In this document: positions 1 through 8,793 of the stretch, in pieces
How the letters are laid out: every line of letters begins with the position of its first letter
Numbering within the stretch: the first letter of the stretch is position 1
Source: Halalkalibacillus sediminis
Lineage (GTDB): Bacteria; Bacillota; Bacilli; Bacillales; Alkalibacillaceae
DNA: 64,000 nucleotides
Assembly: GCF_002844535.1 (NCBI RefSeq)
Contig: NZ_PJNH01000003.1
Span: forward strand, 372,001-436,000
Reading direction: 5' to 3'
Made by a program: the position numbers and the translations under genes
Notes under the pieces: model-generated
Databases searched by the model: none
What the model was told of the DNA's origin: nothing
What the model saw: the letters and a program-made list of their open reading frames with translations, nothing else

Positions 1-19
1 TTCTCTTCAAAAACAACTG

Positions 20-1009
20 CTATTTATTTGGCAATGGAGCATGTTGTGAAATCAATCCTTTATCCACTAATTCACTCCAGAAAGCTTGCGGAATTTCTTG
101 CTTCATCATTTCTACATCCTCTGCATTATGCTCGGGACGAGTTGAACCTGGAATCACGCCCCTTACAGCTGGGTGTGCAGTTGAAAACTGTAAGGCTGCC
201 GCTTTCAAGCTTACGTTATAACTATCAGCGATTTCTTCAAGCTGTCTAACTTGATTCAATACCTCGTCAGGGATATCAGCATAATTAAAGTGATTTCCGC
301 CAAGCAACACACCAGAATTAAACGGGCTACCTACCACGATATCGACACCTTTTTCTTCTGCTTTCGGCATCATACGCTGTAAAGCATGCTCATGCTGTAA
401 AAGAGTGTATTGGGTAGCAGATAAGCATACATCCGGCTGGCTTTCTTCCAAGTCCAACGCAAGTTCGATTGGTTCGGTTGTATTTACACCGAGTCCCCAG
501 GATTGAATGACCCCTTCTTCACGAAGGCGATTTAAGACTCGAAACGCTCCATTTCTAGCCTCATCAAACTTCGTAATCCATTCATCTCCATGAAAATCAG
601 GGGAAACATCATGAACAAACACCATATCTAGACGATCAGTTTGTAACCGTTCCAGACTTTGTTCAATGGACTTCAGAGTCGCTTCCTCTGTATAGTCAGT
701 AATTATTTTGTTGGGACGTCCATCCTGGAAGATCCCCTCTTTTTCTTCTTTCTCATCAGAGATATACCGTCCAATTTTCGTACCTATGAAATAATCATCA
801 CGATTATACTCCGATAAAGCTTCGCCTAAACGCATTTCCGCTAAACCTGCTCCATAAAAAGGGGCAGTGTCAAAATAGCGTACTCCTTGATTCCAGGCGG
901 ATTGGATAGTTTCCTGGGCTTCCTTTTCAGGAACGTCTCTGAACATATTCCCGAGTGGTGCGGTTCCAAGACCTACTTTATGTTTAAGCGCTTGCTCTAA
1001 CGACTTCAT
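20..1009 (-). CDS. Aldo/keto reductase
   Basis: NAD(P)H-dependent aldo/keto reductase of about 329 aa, cytosolic TIM barrel. The catalytic tetrad is visible: Asp47 and Tyr52 in FDTAPFYGAG, Lys78 in GTKIG, and a His in VFVHDVS. The sequence most resembles the L-fucose/D-threo-aldose dehydrogenase and pyridoxal 4-dehydrogenase subgroup, but the substrate cannot be read from sequence. The ATG at 1009 has GGAGG 7 nt upstream and is preferred to the GTG one codon earlier. It lies downstream of the ABC transporter on the same strand, behind a weak terminator-like hairpin, so a link to the phenylalanine cluster is uncertain. Confidence 0.85.
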   Translation of the reverse strand: MKSLEQALKHKVGLGTAPLGNMFRDVPEKEAQETIQSAWNQGVRYFDTAPFYGAGLAEMRLGEALSEYNRDDYFIGTKIGRYISDEKEEKEGIFQDGRPNKIITDYTEEATLKSIEQSLERLQTDRLDMVFVHDVSPDFHGDEWITKFDEARNGAFRVLNRLREEGVIQSWGLGVNTTEPIELALDLEESQPDVCLSATQYTLLQHEHALQRMMPKAEEKGVDIVVGSPFNSGVLLGGNHFNYADIPDEVLNQVRQLEEIADSYNVSLKAAALQFSTAHPAVRGVIPGSTRPEHNAEDVEMMKQEIPQAFWSELVDKGLISQHAPLPNK

Positions 1010-1092
1010 CACAATTCCTCCTCGTATTATGAAGATCTATTGGTCTTTTTCCGCAATTACCCTGTGCGAAACATGAGGAGTTGATAAAGCAA

Positions 1093-1118
1093 AAAATCAA
1101 GTGAGTTCAAGTGATTTT
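1093..1118 (-). terminator. Weak terminator-like hairpin
   Basis: AAAATCA and TGATTTT arms (7 bp, 12-nt loop) followed on the minus strand by a short T-run, between the ABC ATPase gene and the aldo/keto reductase gene. The stem is AT-rich, so it is probably leaky. Confidence 0.4.
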
Positions 1119-1123
1119 TAAAT

Positions 1124-1918
1124 TTAACCTAATACCGCTTTATCGCTCGCAATTTGTTCGCCACGAATGCGCTGGAATTCGTCTAGTAAGTCTTTGATTG
1201 TGAGATTTTGTTTTTCTTCGCCTTTAACATCGAAAATGATTTGGCCTTTGTCCATCATGAACAGGCGGTTACCTAAGTCTAGTGCTTGTTGCATGTTGTG
1301 GGTGACCATCATGGTCGTTAAGCCAAATTTAGAGACAACATCGCCTGTGATTTTTGTTATTAACTCTGCTCGTGACGGGTCGAGTGCTGCTGTATGTTCG
1401 TCTAATAATAAAATGTTAGGCTCTGTAAAAGTTGCCATCAAGAGTGATAAGGCTTGGCGTTCTCCGCCAGATAGTAAGCCAACTTTCGCATTCAGGCGGT
1501 CTTCTAGTCCTAAGTTGAGCGTATCAAGATATTCTCGGAAATAGTCTTTTCGTTTTTTTGAAACACCTGGAACAAGCCGACGCTTCTTGTCTCTGGCGTA
1601 TGCCATGGCTAGGTTTTCTTCAATGGTCATGGATGGTGCTGTTCCTGCCATTGGGTCTTGGAACACGCGACCTATCATTTTTGCGCGCTTATATTCAGGA
1701 AGGTTCACAACGTTTTTATCATCAATCAGCACATCGCCCACATCGGGAATTAAGCTTCCTGAAATTACATTCATGAGTGTTGATTTACCTGCACCATTAC
1801 TTCCAATAACCGTCACGAATTCACCTTTTTTTAATTCTAAATTAATATCATCTAAGGCATTCTTCTCGTCCGGTGTACCTTCATTAAATGTTAGGGATAC
1901 GTCATGTATTTTAAGCAC
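1124..1918 (-). CDS. ABC transporter ATP-binding protein (TrpZ-like)
   Basis: Cytoplasmic ATPase of a three-gene importer, about 264 aa. Walker A is GSNGAGKSTL, the ABC signature is LSGGERQ and Walker B is ILLLDEHTAALD, followed by the H-loop in VTHN. The family is the ATPase paired with BPD_transp_2-type permeases and ABC_sub_bind lipoproteins (TrpXYZ-like systems). The start is taken as GTG at 1918, 8 nt after AAGGGGGAG. An upstream GTG at 1927 abuts the ribosome binding site. It overlaps the permease gene by a few bases, which indicates translational coupling. Substrate is inferred from the operon to be an aromatic amino acid. Confidence 0.85.
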   Translation of the reverse strand: MLKIHDVSLTFNEGTPDEKNALDDINLELKKGEFVTVIGSNGAGKSTLMNVISGSLIPDVGDVLIDDKNVVNLPEYKRAKMIGRVFQDPMAGTAPSMTIEENLAMAYARDKKRRLVPGVSKKRKDYFREYLDTLNLGLEDRLNAKVGLLSGGERQALSLLMATFTEPNILLLDEHTAALDPSRAELITKITGDVVSKFGLTTMMVTHNMQQALDLGNRLFMMDKGQIIFDVKGEEKQNLTIKDLLDEFQRIRGEQIASDKAVLG

Positions 1919-2894
1919 TGGCTTCACTCCCCCTTCGGTCCATGAGTGCTGCTCGTTTGGCTAGTCGACGTTTTTTCTCACGTCTTGCTTGTAATACTTT
2001 TGGAGTGACAAGTGCCACTATAACTAATACGGCTGTAATTAGTTTTAGGTCACTCGATTCTAAAAAATCAACTCTTAGAGCAAGTGTGATGACGACACGA
2101 TAAACGATCGCCCCACCGATGACAGCGAGCGTCACTCTTGCGATCGTTTTTTTACCGAATAATGCTTCTCCGATAATAACGGATGCTAACCCGATAACGA
2201 TCATACCGATGCCCATGTTTAGGTTTGCAAAACCACCATGCTGTGCGACTAGTGCACCTGATAATGCGACTAACCCGTTTGATAAACCGATACCAATGAT
2301 GATTAAAAAGTTTGTGTTGGCGGATAAGCTGCGAATCATCTTTTGGTTATCACCCGTGGCACGAATGGCAAGGCCGACTTCGGTTTTTAAGAAGTAATCA
2401 AGAATAAACTTAATCGCAATCGTCACGATGGTCATGATAATTAAAATTGCCCAGGTCGTCGGAACTCGATCTGCTCCGATAAATATACTGTTTAAAACTG
2501 AATCAATTGCTGGCGACCAGAATGATTGGATTTGGTTAATTATTGTATTTTCATTTAGCATGGAAACCGTTGGCTGACCCATAAATCTAAGGTTAATTGA
2601 ATATAATGCAATCATCATGAGAATCCCTGAAAGTAGTGCATTGATTTTTCCTTTAGTATGAAGGATTCCTGTAATACATCCTGCAATAAAGCCTGCAAAA
2701 GCACCTATTAATGTTGCCATGATTGGAGACATTCCATTAACGATTAACATTCCTGTAATGCCTGCTCCTGTTACAAAACTTCCATCTACCGTTAAATCGG
2801 GGAAATCTAGTACTCGGAAGGAAAGATAAACTCCTAAAGCCATAATGGCATAGATGGCTCCTGATTCTACTGCACCAAATAATGATATTAGCAT
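1911..2894 (-). CDS. ABC transporter permease (TrpY-like)
   Basis: Integral membrane permease of 327 aa, with about eight to nine hydrophobic segments and a basic C-terminal tail (EKKRRLAKRA). It belongs to the BPD_transp_2 (LivH-like) family used by ABC_sub_bind importers. The ATG at 2894 follows GGGAGGG at good spacing. It sits between the lipoprotein gene upstream and the ATPase gene downstream, all on the minus strand, so the three form one transporter. Tryptophan/tyrosine-type substrates are known for streptococcal TrpXYZ. Phenylalanine here is an inference from the neighbouring phenylalanine dehydrogenase operon. Confidence 0.85.
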   Translation of the reverse strand: MLISLFGAVESGAIYAIMALGVYLSFRVLDFPDLTVDGSFVTGAGITGMLIVNGMSPIMATLIGAFAGFIAGCITGILHTKGKINALLSGILMMIALYSINLRFMGQPTVSMLNENTIINQIQSFWSPAIDSVLNSIFIGADRVPTTWAILIIMTIVTIAIKFILDYFLKTEVGLAIRATGDNQKMIRSLSANTNFLIIIGIGLSNGLVALSGALVAQHGGFANLNMGIGMIVIGLASVIIGEALFGKKTIARVTLAVIGGAIVYRVVITLALRVDFLESSDLKLITAVLVIVALVTPKVLQARREKKRRLAKRAALMDRRGSEASA

Positions 2895-2956
2895 GTCGCC
2901 CTCCCTTTCGTTATGTATATGAGTAAAGCAGGCTAGGCCTGCTTTACCACTTATAC

Positions 2957-3958
2957 TTATTCTTCAGTTTCTATAAATTGAGCATCTTCATCCCAATCAT
3001 CATTCCATTCAATGTTCTGCTCCTCAGCAGCATCTTTGTTAATGAATAGTTGGATTTCTGGTGGATACTCCGGGGCGATTTCGTTTGTTGCTTTATCACC
3101 TTGTAAGATTTCTGCAGCCATTTCCCCTGCACGGTATCCAATCGTGTGGTAATCAATACCGAATGTTGCAAAACCACCTTTTGCTAATGAGTTTGGCTCA
3201 CCTGTTATTAGTGGAATGTCTTGGTCATTGGCAACACCAACCACACTATCTAATGCTTCTACTACCGTGTTATCTGTTACGATGAAGAATACATCAATAT
3301 CACTTACGAGCGTTGTTGCTGCTTGCTGTACTTCAGAAGCATTAGCTACAGTACGTTCTTCAATGCTCAGGCTTGTGTCTTCAACTGCTGATTTAATTGA
3401 ATCAATTTGAGCAACTGAGTTTGGCTCACCTGCGTTGTATATTAGACCTACTGTTGCGCCATCAAAATACTGATCGATAAATTCGACAGTCGTCTTAATC
3501 GCATCTGGATGTAAGTCAGATACACCTGTTATGTTTTCACCCGCTTCATCCATTGAAGGAACTAAATCCGCCGCTACTGGATCTGTTACTGATGTATAAA
3601 CAATCGGAATGTCCTTTGTCGCATTTAAAGCCCCTTGTGCACTAGGTGTTGAGTTAGCAAAAATCAAATCAACATCATCTGCGACAAAACCATCAGAGAT
3701 CGTCTTCACATTGTTCTGGTCGTTTTGTGCGTTTTGAAAATCGTACTCAACATCCAAACCTGCTTCTTCCAATGCTTCTTGGAAACCTTCATACGCTAAA
3801 TCCAGAGAAGGGTGCTCAACAATCTGTGTTGCACCTACAACATATGAATCTGAATCTTCACCTGAATTATCGTCTCCACCTGAACTATCATCTCCACATG
3901 CAGCTAGTAAACTTAAACCAACTACAACTACAGCCATTAATTGAATCCACTTCCTCAT
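2957..3958 (-). CDS. ABC transporter substrate-binding lipoprotein (TrpX-like)
   Basis: Extracytoplasmic solute receptor of 333 aa anchored by a lipid at Cys21 (lipobox LLAAC), followed by a Ser/Asp/Gly-rich linker typical of halophile lipoproteins. The body matches the ABC_sub_bind fold: IVEHPSLD near the start, two Rossmann-like lobes, and a hinge with DIPLITGEPNS. The family includes streptococcal TrpX (tryptophan/tyrosine uptake). The gene starts only 55 nt after the stop of the E3 gene on the same strand, so it is probably cotranscribed with the 2-oxoacid dehydrogenase genes. This is the basis for proposing aromatic amino-acid import. Confidence 0.85.
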   Translation of the reverse strand: MRKWIQLMAVVVVGLSLLAACGDDSSGGDDNSGEDSDSYVVGATQIVEHPSLDLAYEGFQEALEEAGLDVEYDFQNAQNDQNNVKTISDGFVADDVDLIFANSTPSAQGALNATKDIPIVYTSVTDPVAADLVPSMDEAGENITGVSDLHPDAIKTTVEFIDQYFDGATVGLIYNAGEPNSVAQIDSIKSAVEDTSLSIEERTVANASEVQQAATTLVSDIDVFFIVTDNTVVEALDSVVGVANDQDIPLITGEPNSLAKGGFATFGIDYHTIGYRAGEMAAEILQGDKATNEIAPEYPPEIQLFINKDAAEEQNIEWNDDWDEDAQFIETEE

Positions 3959-3976
3959 TCAACATCCCCCTTAATT

Positions 3977-3999
3977 TTTAATGAACCATTTTCATTAAA
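3977..3999 (-). other. AT-rich hairpin between E3 gene and ABC lipoprotein gene
   Basis: TTTAATGAA and TTCATTAAA arms (9 bp, 5-nt loop) just upstream of the GGGGG ribosome binding site of the lipoprotein gene. There is no strong T-run, so it could be a partial terminator or a processing site that sets transporter level relative to the enzymes. Confidence 0.4.
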
Positions 4000-4013
4000 T
4001 ACTTAGTTTAAAA

Positions 4014-5456
4014 TTAAAAACTCCTTTCTTTAATTTTTGTCTGTTCCTTCTGAGGTGGGTTATGGATAGCTTGACCTGTTAAAGCTTCAACAGCTTCAAG
4101 CAAGCCTTCATTGGTACTCGGATGAGCAAATAATGGAAACCTTATGTCTTCAACCTTAGCTGCCATTTCAAGAAGTTGGACGAAAGTGCTCGATAATTCG
4201 ACAGCTCCTTCTCCAATCATATGGATACCAAGAATAATCTCGGTTTTTGCATCACTTATTACTTTAATGGTTCCATCAGTTTTGCCAGTTACTTTGGCAT
4301 AACCATTGGCATTTAAATTGAACTGACCAACCAGGTATTCGAGTTCGTTCTCCTTAGCTTCTTGTTCAGTTAACCCAACTGAAGCGACAGGTGGGCAGGT
4401 GTGTATAATCGTTGGTAAAAACGTTAAGTCTGCCTCTACATTCTCACCCGCAATAGCTTCTGCAGCTACTTTTCCTTGTTTAATCGCTTTAACAGCAAGC
4501 GACGGTCCTTCTGTGACATCACCAACAGCATAAATATTTGATGCTGTTGATTTCATAGTATGATCAACGACGATTTGACCACTTTCTGCTTGCTCAACTC
4601 CAAATCGATTGATTCCGAGTGAATCGAGGTTCGGTATGGGGTTTCCACTCGTAAATAAATGAGTCCCTTCAATCGATTGAACTTTTCCTTTTTGATCAGT
4701 AAGCTGTATCGTCACACCCTCATCCGTTTCTTCAATGGATTGGAGTGAGTCTTGTTGAATGACTTTGATCTTTTTCTTTTTAAATGATCGCTTAAGTTCC
4801 TTTTCGATCGCCTGATCTAGATCAAGCTCCTCATCTTGAATAAGCGTCACCTTTGAACCAAAGGACTGATAAGTTGATGCCATTTCATAGACAAGATAAT
4901 CATGTCCATAAATTAAAAGATGGTCAGGTACTTCATTTAAGTCGAAGAGTTCATGGGATAATAGAATTCGGCTACGCGCTTTTGGAAACCCTTCTGGTAA
5001 AACAGCCGTGCTCCCCGTTGCGATAATTGCGTGTTTGAAAATATACGTATCGAACTGATGACCATATTCGACACCGATTCGGTCTTCCTTGGTAAACGTC
5101 GCTTTACCTTGAAGCACTTCGATTTTATTCCCCTGACAAAGGGATTCGACCCCTGTTCGAAGTTGTTCGGTGATTTTAGTTTTATAGGTTAGTAATTTGT
5201 CTAAATCTAGCTCGGGTTCGCTGACCCCAATCCCCATTTCTTGCATTTGTGGCACTTCAGATATTTTCTTACTTGTATGAGTCCAAATTTTAGAAGGGAT
5301 ACAGCCACGGTTTAAACAAACGCCACCTAAGTCACCTTCTTCTACTAGTGTGACTTGTAAGCCGAGTTGGGCGGCACGTATGGCTGCTGTGTATCCGCCT
5401 GGCCCGCCACCTATTATGACGAGGTCCCGTTCTTCTGTGATTTCTCCAACAACCAT
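4014..5456 (-). CDS. lpdA: Dihydrolipoyl dehydrogenase (E3)
   Basis: FAD-dependent E3 of a 2-oxoacid dehydrogenase complex, 480 aa. It reoxidises the E2 lipoyl arm with NAD+. Visible are the FAD-binding GGGPGG (residues 16-21), the redox disulfide Cys47/Cys52 in GGVCLNRGC, a second dinucleotide-binding region near residues 175-205, and the C-terminal catalytic HPSTNE. The ATG directly abuts the E2 stop, with GGAG inside the E2 3' end as ribosome binding site. The context (E1alpha-E1beta-E2-E3 order) assigns it to this complex. It may serve other complexes too if no second E3 exists. Confidence 0.95.
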   Translation of the reverse strand: MVVGEITEERDLVIIGGGPGGYTAAIRAAQLGLQVTLVEEGDLGGVCLNRGCIPSKIWTHTSKKISEVPQMQEMGIGVSEPELDLDKLLTYKTKITEQLRTGVESLCQGNKIEVLQGKATFTKEDRIGVEYGHQFDTYIFKHAIIATGSTAVLPEGFPKARSRILLSHELFDLNEVPDHLLIYGHDYLVYEMASTYQSFGSKVTLIQDEELDLDQAIEKELKRSFKKKKIKVIQQDSLQSIEETDEGVTIQLTDQKGKVQSIEGTHLFTSGNPIPNLDSLGINRFGVEQAESGQIVVDHTMKSTASNIYAVGDVTEGPSLAVKAIKQGKVAAEAIAGENVEADLTFLPTIIHTCPPVASVGLTEQEAKENELEYLVGQFNLNANGYAKVTGKTDGTIKVISDAKTEIILGIHMIGEGAVELSSTFVQLLEMAAKVEDIRFPLFAHPSTNEGLLEAVEALTGQAIHNPPQKEQTKIKERSF

Positions 5457-6674
5457 TTATATCATCTCCAGCATGAGTTTGTTCGGATGTTCGATTAGAC
5501 TAGCTAAACGATTCGTAAAGGCTACAGCTCTCGCTCCGTCCGCCACACGATGGTCGAATGACATCGATAGATTCATCATATAACCGATGACGATTTCGTT
5601 ATTGTCAGTGACAATCGGTACTTTTCTGGTCTTATGGAAAGCGATCAATCCTGTTTCTGGGTAGTTAATAATTGGTGTTGCACCGGTGCTACCTAGTGGA
5701 CCGACGTTGCTGACGGTGAATGTACCATTTTGTAAATCAGCGTGGTCCAGCTTTCCTTCTTTAGCTTTATGCGTGAGCTCTTTAATTTCATCATGAAGTT
5801 GTTGAATCGATTTTTGATCAGCATGGTGTAAAACAGGAACGATTAGTCCATCTTCTGTATCTGATGCCATTCCGATATGGTAGTCTTTTTTCAATATAAT
5901 CTTTTCATTTTCTTCATCTAGTTCGGCGTTAAATACTGGGAAGTCTTTTAAAGCGATTGTTAGTGCTTTAACTAGGAAGGCAGAGACTGAGATGGAAACT
6001 CCTGAGGCTTTCAGTTCCTCACGAAGCTCGACAACTCGTGTCATGTTGATTTCATCAAAGTGTGTCACATGGGGTATAGTGTAGATTGATTTCGTCATTT
6101 TTTCGGCGATCTTTTTCCGAATACCTCTGAACGGAATTTCATCTGGCTGGGTTGGTTTTGATTGTGTTACTGGTATAGTTTCAGTCGCTGGTTCTGTTTT
6201 TGGCGTTTGTTCTCCATTGATAAATTCGTAAACGTCCTCTTCTGTCACACGACCTGAAGGATCTGACGGCTGGACTTCTTCGATATCAATTCCGTGATCG
6301 CGAGCAATTTTCCTCGTATACGGTGTTGCTAACACACGATTGAGTGTTGTTTGCATACGTCTTGGCTGCATGGTTTGTTCACTTGCTTTAGCAGGTATTG
6401 CTTCTTCAGTTGGTTCAGGTTCAGATGCTTGATTCGCCCCTTCACCTTCAATATATAAAAGGGTCGTTCCAACTTGTACGGTTTCACCAACAGGTACGAT
6501 GATTTCTTTAATGGTACCTGCACCAGGTGATGGAAGTTCGGCGACCATTTTGTCTGTTTGAACTTCAACCAGTGGCTGGTCGGTTTGAACGGTATCGCCT
6601 TCTTTCACGAAATAGTGGGCGATTTCCCCTTCTGTCATACCTTCTCCGATATCGTGTAGTTTGACTTCTAGCAT
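5457..6674 (-). CDS. 2-oxoacid dehydrogenase E2 (dihydrolipoamide acyltransferase)
   Basis: E2 core of 405 aa. It has one lipoyl domain at residues 1-76 with the lipoyl Lys42 in QTDKMVAE, then a Pro/Glu/Thr linker. A peripheral-subunit-binding domain lies at about 112-150 (LATPYTRKIARDHGI). The acyltransferase domain follows at about 180-405, with catalytic SFDHRVADG. A single lipoyl domain and this length fit the branched-chain type (BkdB) better than pyruvate dehydrogenase E2. The preceding phenylalanine dehydrogenase-like gene suggests an aryl substrate, giving phenylacetyl-CoA from phenylpyruvate; that is inference. Ribosome binding site GGGGGG precedes the ATG. Confidence 0.92.
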   Translation of the reverse strand: MLEVKLHDIGEGMTEGEIAHYFVKEGDTVQTDQPLVEVQTDKMVAELPSPGAGTIKEIIVPVGETVQVGTTLLYIEGEGANQASEPEPTEEAIPAKASEQTMQPRRMQTTLNRVLATPYTRKIARDHGIDIEEVQPSDPSGRVTEEDVYEFINGEQTPKTEPATETIPVTQSKPTQPDEIPFRGIRKKIAEKMTKSIYTIPHVTHFDEINMTRVVELREELKASGVSISVSAFLVKALTIALKDFPVFNAELDEENEKIILKKDYHIGMASDTEDGLIVPVLHHADQKSIQQLHDEIKELTHKAKEGKLDHADLQNGTFTVSNVGPLGSTGATPIINYPETGLIAFHKTRKVPIVTDNNEIVIGYMMNLSMSFDHRVADGARAVAFTNRLASLIEHPNKLMLEMI

Positions 6675-6686
6675 TGAAATCCCCCC

Positions 6687-7706
6687 TTAGAAATGCACCG
6701 CTTTTTCTATACTTTGTAAGATGCGTTTCGGTGTTGGTAGGTAATGTTCTTCTAGCGCGAAGAATGGTACCGGCACATCGAAACCTGTCACGCGCTCGAT
6801 TGGCGATCTTAAGTATAAGAAGGATGTATCGTTAATCACAGACAAAATATCGTTGCCGAGGCCACCTGTACCATGCGCTTCATGTACGATTACGGCACGA
6901 CCTGTTTTTTGAACAGATTCTGCGATCAGGTCACGATCAAGTGGATAAAGTGTCTTCAAATCAAGCACTTCACAGCTCATCCCTTGTTGCTCGGCTTGTT
7001 TAGCAGCTTGCTTAGCTACAGGTACCATCGCCCCCCAAGCAATGATCGTCACGTCTGTTCCTTCTTGAATTTTTTCGCCTTTACCAATTTCAACGGTGTA
7101 TTTACCCGTTGGAACCTCTTCTCGTTGTGCACGATAGCTACGCATCGGTTCCATGAATAAAACCGGATCTGGATCCTCAATTGCAGCGATTAATAACCCT
7201 TTAGCATCATATGGTGTAGCTGGACAAACGACTTTAATCCCAGGCATGTGTGTGAATATCGTTTCTGCACTATCTGAATGGACTTCAGGTGCACGAATAC
7301 CGGCGCCATATGGTGTACGAATAACCATTGGAACTGAATATTTGCCCATTGTCTTCATGCGTAAACGGGATACATGGGTCATGATTTGGTCGTAAGCTGG
7401 ATAAACAAACCCCATGAACTGCATTTCTGCAATCGGTTTAAAACCATTTACCGCAAGGCCGACTGAAGTTCCAACTATCCCCGCTTCAGATAATGGTGTA
7501 TCTACCACGCGGTCTTCTCCAAATAGTTCTTGAAGACCTTCAGTCGCACGGAACACACCGCCGTTTTTACCGATATCTTCACCGAGTAAAATGGTGGTGT
7601 CATCATGTTCAAGCATGGTTTTCATCGCATCGTTAACTGCTTGAACCATTGTAATTTGTTGGGTGGTTTCTTGTTGTTCTGCTTGCTTTTCCATTTTTAC
7701 GTTCAT
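6687..7706 (-). CDS. 2-oxoacid dehydrogenase E1 beta subunit
   Basis: Beta subunit of the thiamin-diphosphate decarboxylase, 339 aa. The family pattern is clear: MVQAVNDAMKTMLEHD at the start, LLGEDIGKNGG, DTPLSEAGIVG, and VRTPYGAGIRAPEVHSDSAE. It pairs with the E1alpha product encoded just upstream, 3 nt away. The N-terminus carries about 17 extra Gln/Glu-rich residues. GGGAGGG lies 8 nt before the ATG, which supports this start. By sequence alone it could be pyruvate, branched-chain or aryl 2-oxoacid specific. Confidence 0.92.
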   Translation of the reverse strand: MNVKMEKQAEQQETTQQITMVQAVNDAMKTMLEHDDTTILLGEDIGKNGGVFRATEGLQELFGEDRVVDTPLSEAGIVGTSVGLAVNGFKPIAEMQFMGFVYPAYDQIMTHVSRLRMKTMGKYSVPMVIRTPYGAGIRAPEVHSDSAETIFTHMPGIKVVCPATPYDAKGLLIAAIEDPDPVLFMEPMRSYRAQREEVPTGKYTVEIGKGEKIQEGTDVTIIAWGAMVPVAKQAAKQAEQQGMSCEVLDLKTLYPLDRDLIAESVQKTGRAVIVHEAHGTGGLGNDILSVINDTSFLYLRSPIERVTGFDVPVPFFALEEHYLPTPKRILQSIEKAVHF

Positions 7707-7709
7707 CGC

Positions 7710-8765
7710 TTACTCCCTCCCGATCAGTTCAAGGTAGGATTCTTTTTGCTCCACTAATTGTGGAGGTGTGTTGGTAAATACATGATCGAATAAGTCTTCC
7801 GGTTTAGCTGGCGGATATTTTTCCATCGCCTCAAGTGCTGATTCGACTTCTTGAGTAAGCTCTGCTTCCGTTTTCGCAATCCACTCTTCATCCCAGAAGT
7901 CATTATTTTTCATATAATTTTCTAAGCGTTCGATTGGATTAACGACATTTTCACCCTGGCCTTCTGGACGGTACTTTGTTGGATCATCGGCTGTTGTATG
8001 TGCGCCTGTTCTCCAAGTCACCGCTTCAATTAATGTTGGGCCTTCGCCCGATCTTGCACGTTCGACAGCTTTTTTCGTTTCAAAATAAACGGAGAACACA
8101 TCGTTTCCATCAATTCGGATACTTGGTATGTCGTACGCTAATCCTTTTTGGGCAATCGTTTTTGAATTCATTTGTTTTTCTATCGGTACTGAAATCGCAT
8201 ATCCGTTGTTTTGATTAAATAAGATGGTTGGTGTTTTAAACACACTCGCGAAATTCAATCCCTCGTGGAAATCACCTTCCGAAGTTGCACCGTCTCCAAA
8301 ATAAGCTATGGCTACATTTTTTGTGCCCTTTCGCTTTTCTGCCCAGGCAGCACCTACTGCGTGCGGAATTTGTGTGGCAATTGGCACTGCTGCTGGGAAA
8401 ATATTTTTACCTTCTGGTGGTACACAACCTTCAGCGCGGCCGTTCCAGTAGAGGAATGTGCGCGTCATATCTGAACCGAAAGTCAACATGGCACCATGGT
8501 CACGGTAAGTCGGGAATAACCAATCATCAGAATCGAGCGCTAAAGCACTTCCGACTTGTGACGCTTCTTGACCTTCAAACGGTGGATAAGTCCCGATACG
8601 ACCTTGGCGTTGAAGGCTAATCGCTTTTCTATCAAACAGGCGAATGCGGCTCATATGGTAATAGAGTTTTCTCACGAGTTCTTCGTCTATGTCATTTTCA
8701 TAGCTTGAATCTATTAAATTACCTTGATCATCGATGATTTTTTTCATCGGAAAATGTTCTTCCAT
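7710..8765 (-). CDS. 2-oxoacid dehydrogenase E1 alpha subunit
   Basis: Thiamin-diphosphate-binding alpha subunit of 351 aa. The ThDP motif runs from GDGATSEGD to NQNNGYAIS (about residues 155-190), with the phosphorylation-loop region TYRDHGAML earlier and WRTGAHTTADDPTKYR near residue 250. It resembles the BkdAA/acetoin-type E1alpha of Gram-positives. It is the first complex subunit after the phenylalanine dehydrogenase-like gene, 28 nt downstream of it. GGGGGA lies 6 nt before the ATG. Proposed reaction: decarboxylation of phenylpyruvate (inference); branched-chain 2-oxoacids are the alternative. Confidence 0.92.
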   Translation of the reverse strand: MEEHFPMKKIIDDQGNLIDSSYENDIDEELVRKLYYHMSRIRLFDRKAISLQRQGRIGTYPPFEGQEASQVGSALALDSDDWLFPTYRDHGAMLTFGSDMTRTFLYWNGRAEGCVPPEGKNIFPAAVPIATQIPHAVGAAWAEKRKGTKNVAIAYFGDGATSEGDFHEGLNFASVFKTPTILFNQNNGYAISVPIEKQMNSKTIAQKGLAYDIPSIRIDGNDVFSVYFETKKAVERARSGEGPTLIEAVTWRTGAHTTADDPTKYRPEGQGENVVNPIERLENYMKNNDFWDEEWIAKTEAELTQEVESALEAMEKYPPAKPEDLFDHVFTNTPPQLVEQKESYLELIGRE

Positions 8766-8793
8766 CTCTGTTCCCCCAAACCTTTTGTAATGA

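Noticed and set aside
2971-3177. Second minus-strand frame within the ABC lipoprotein gene
   Set aside because: Out-of-frame shadow of the lipoprotein gene, which has a full lipobox and family pattern.
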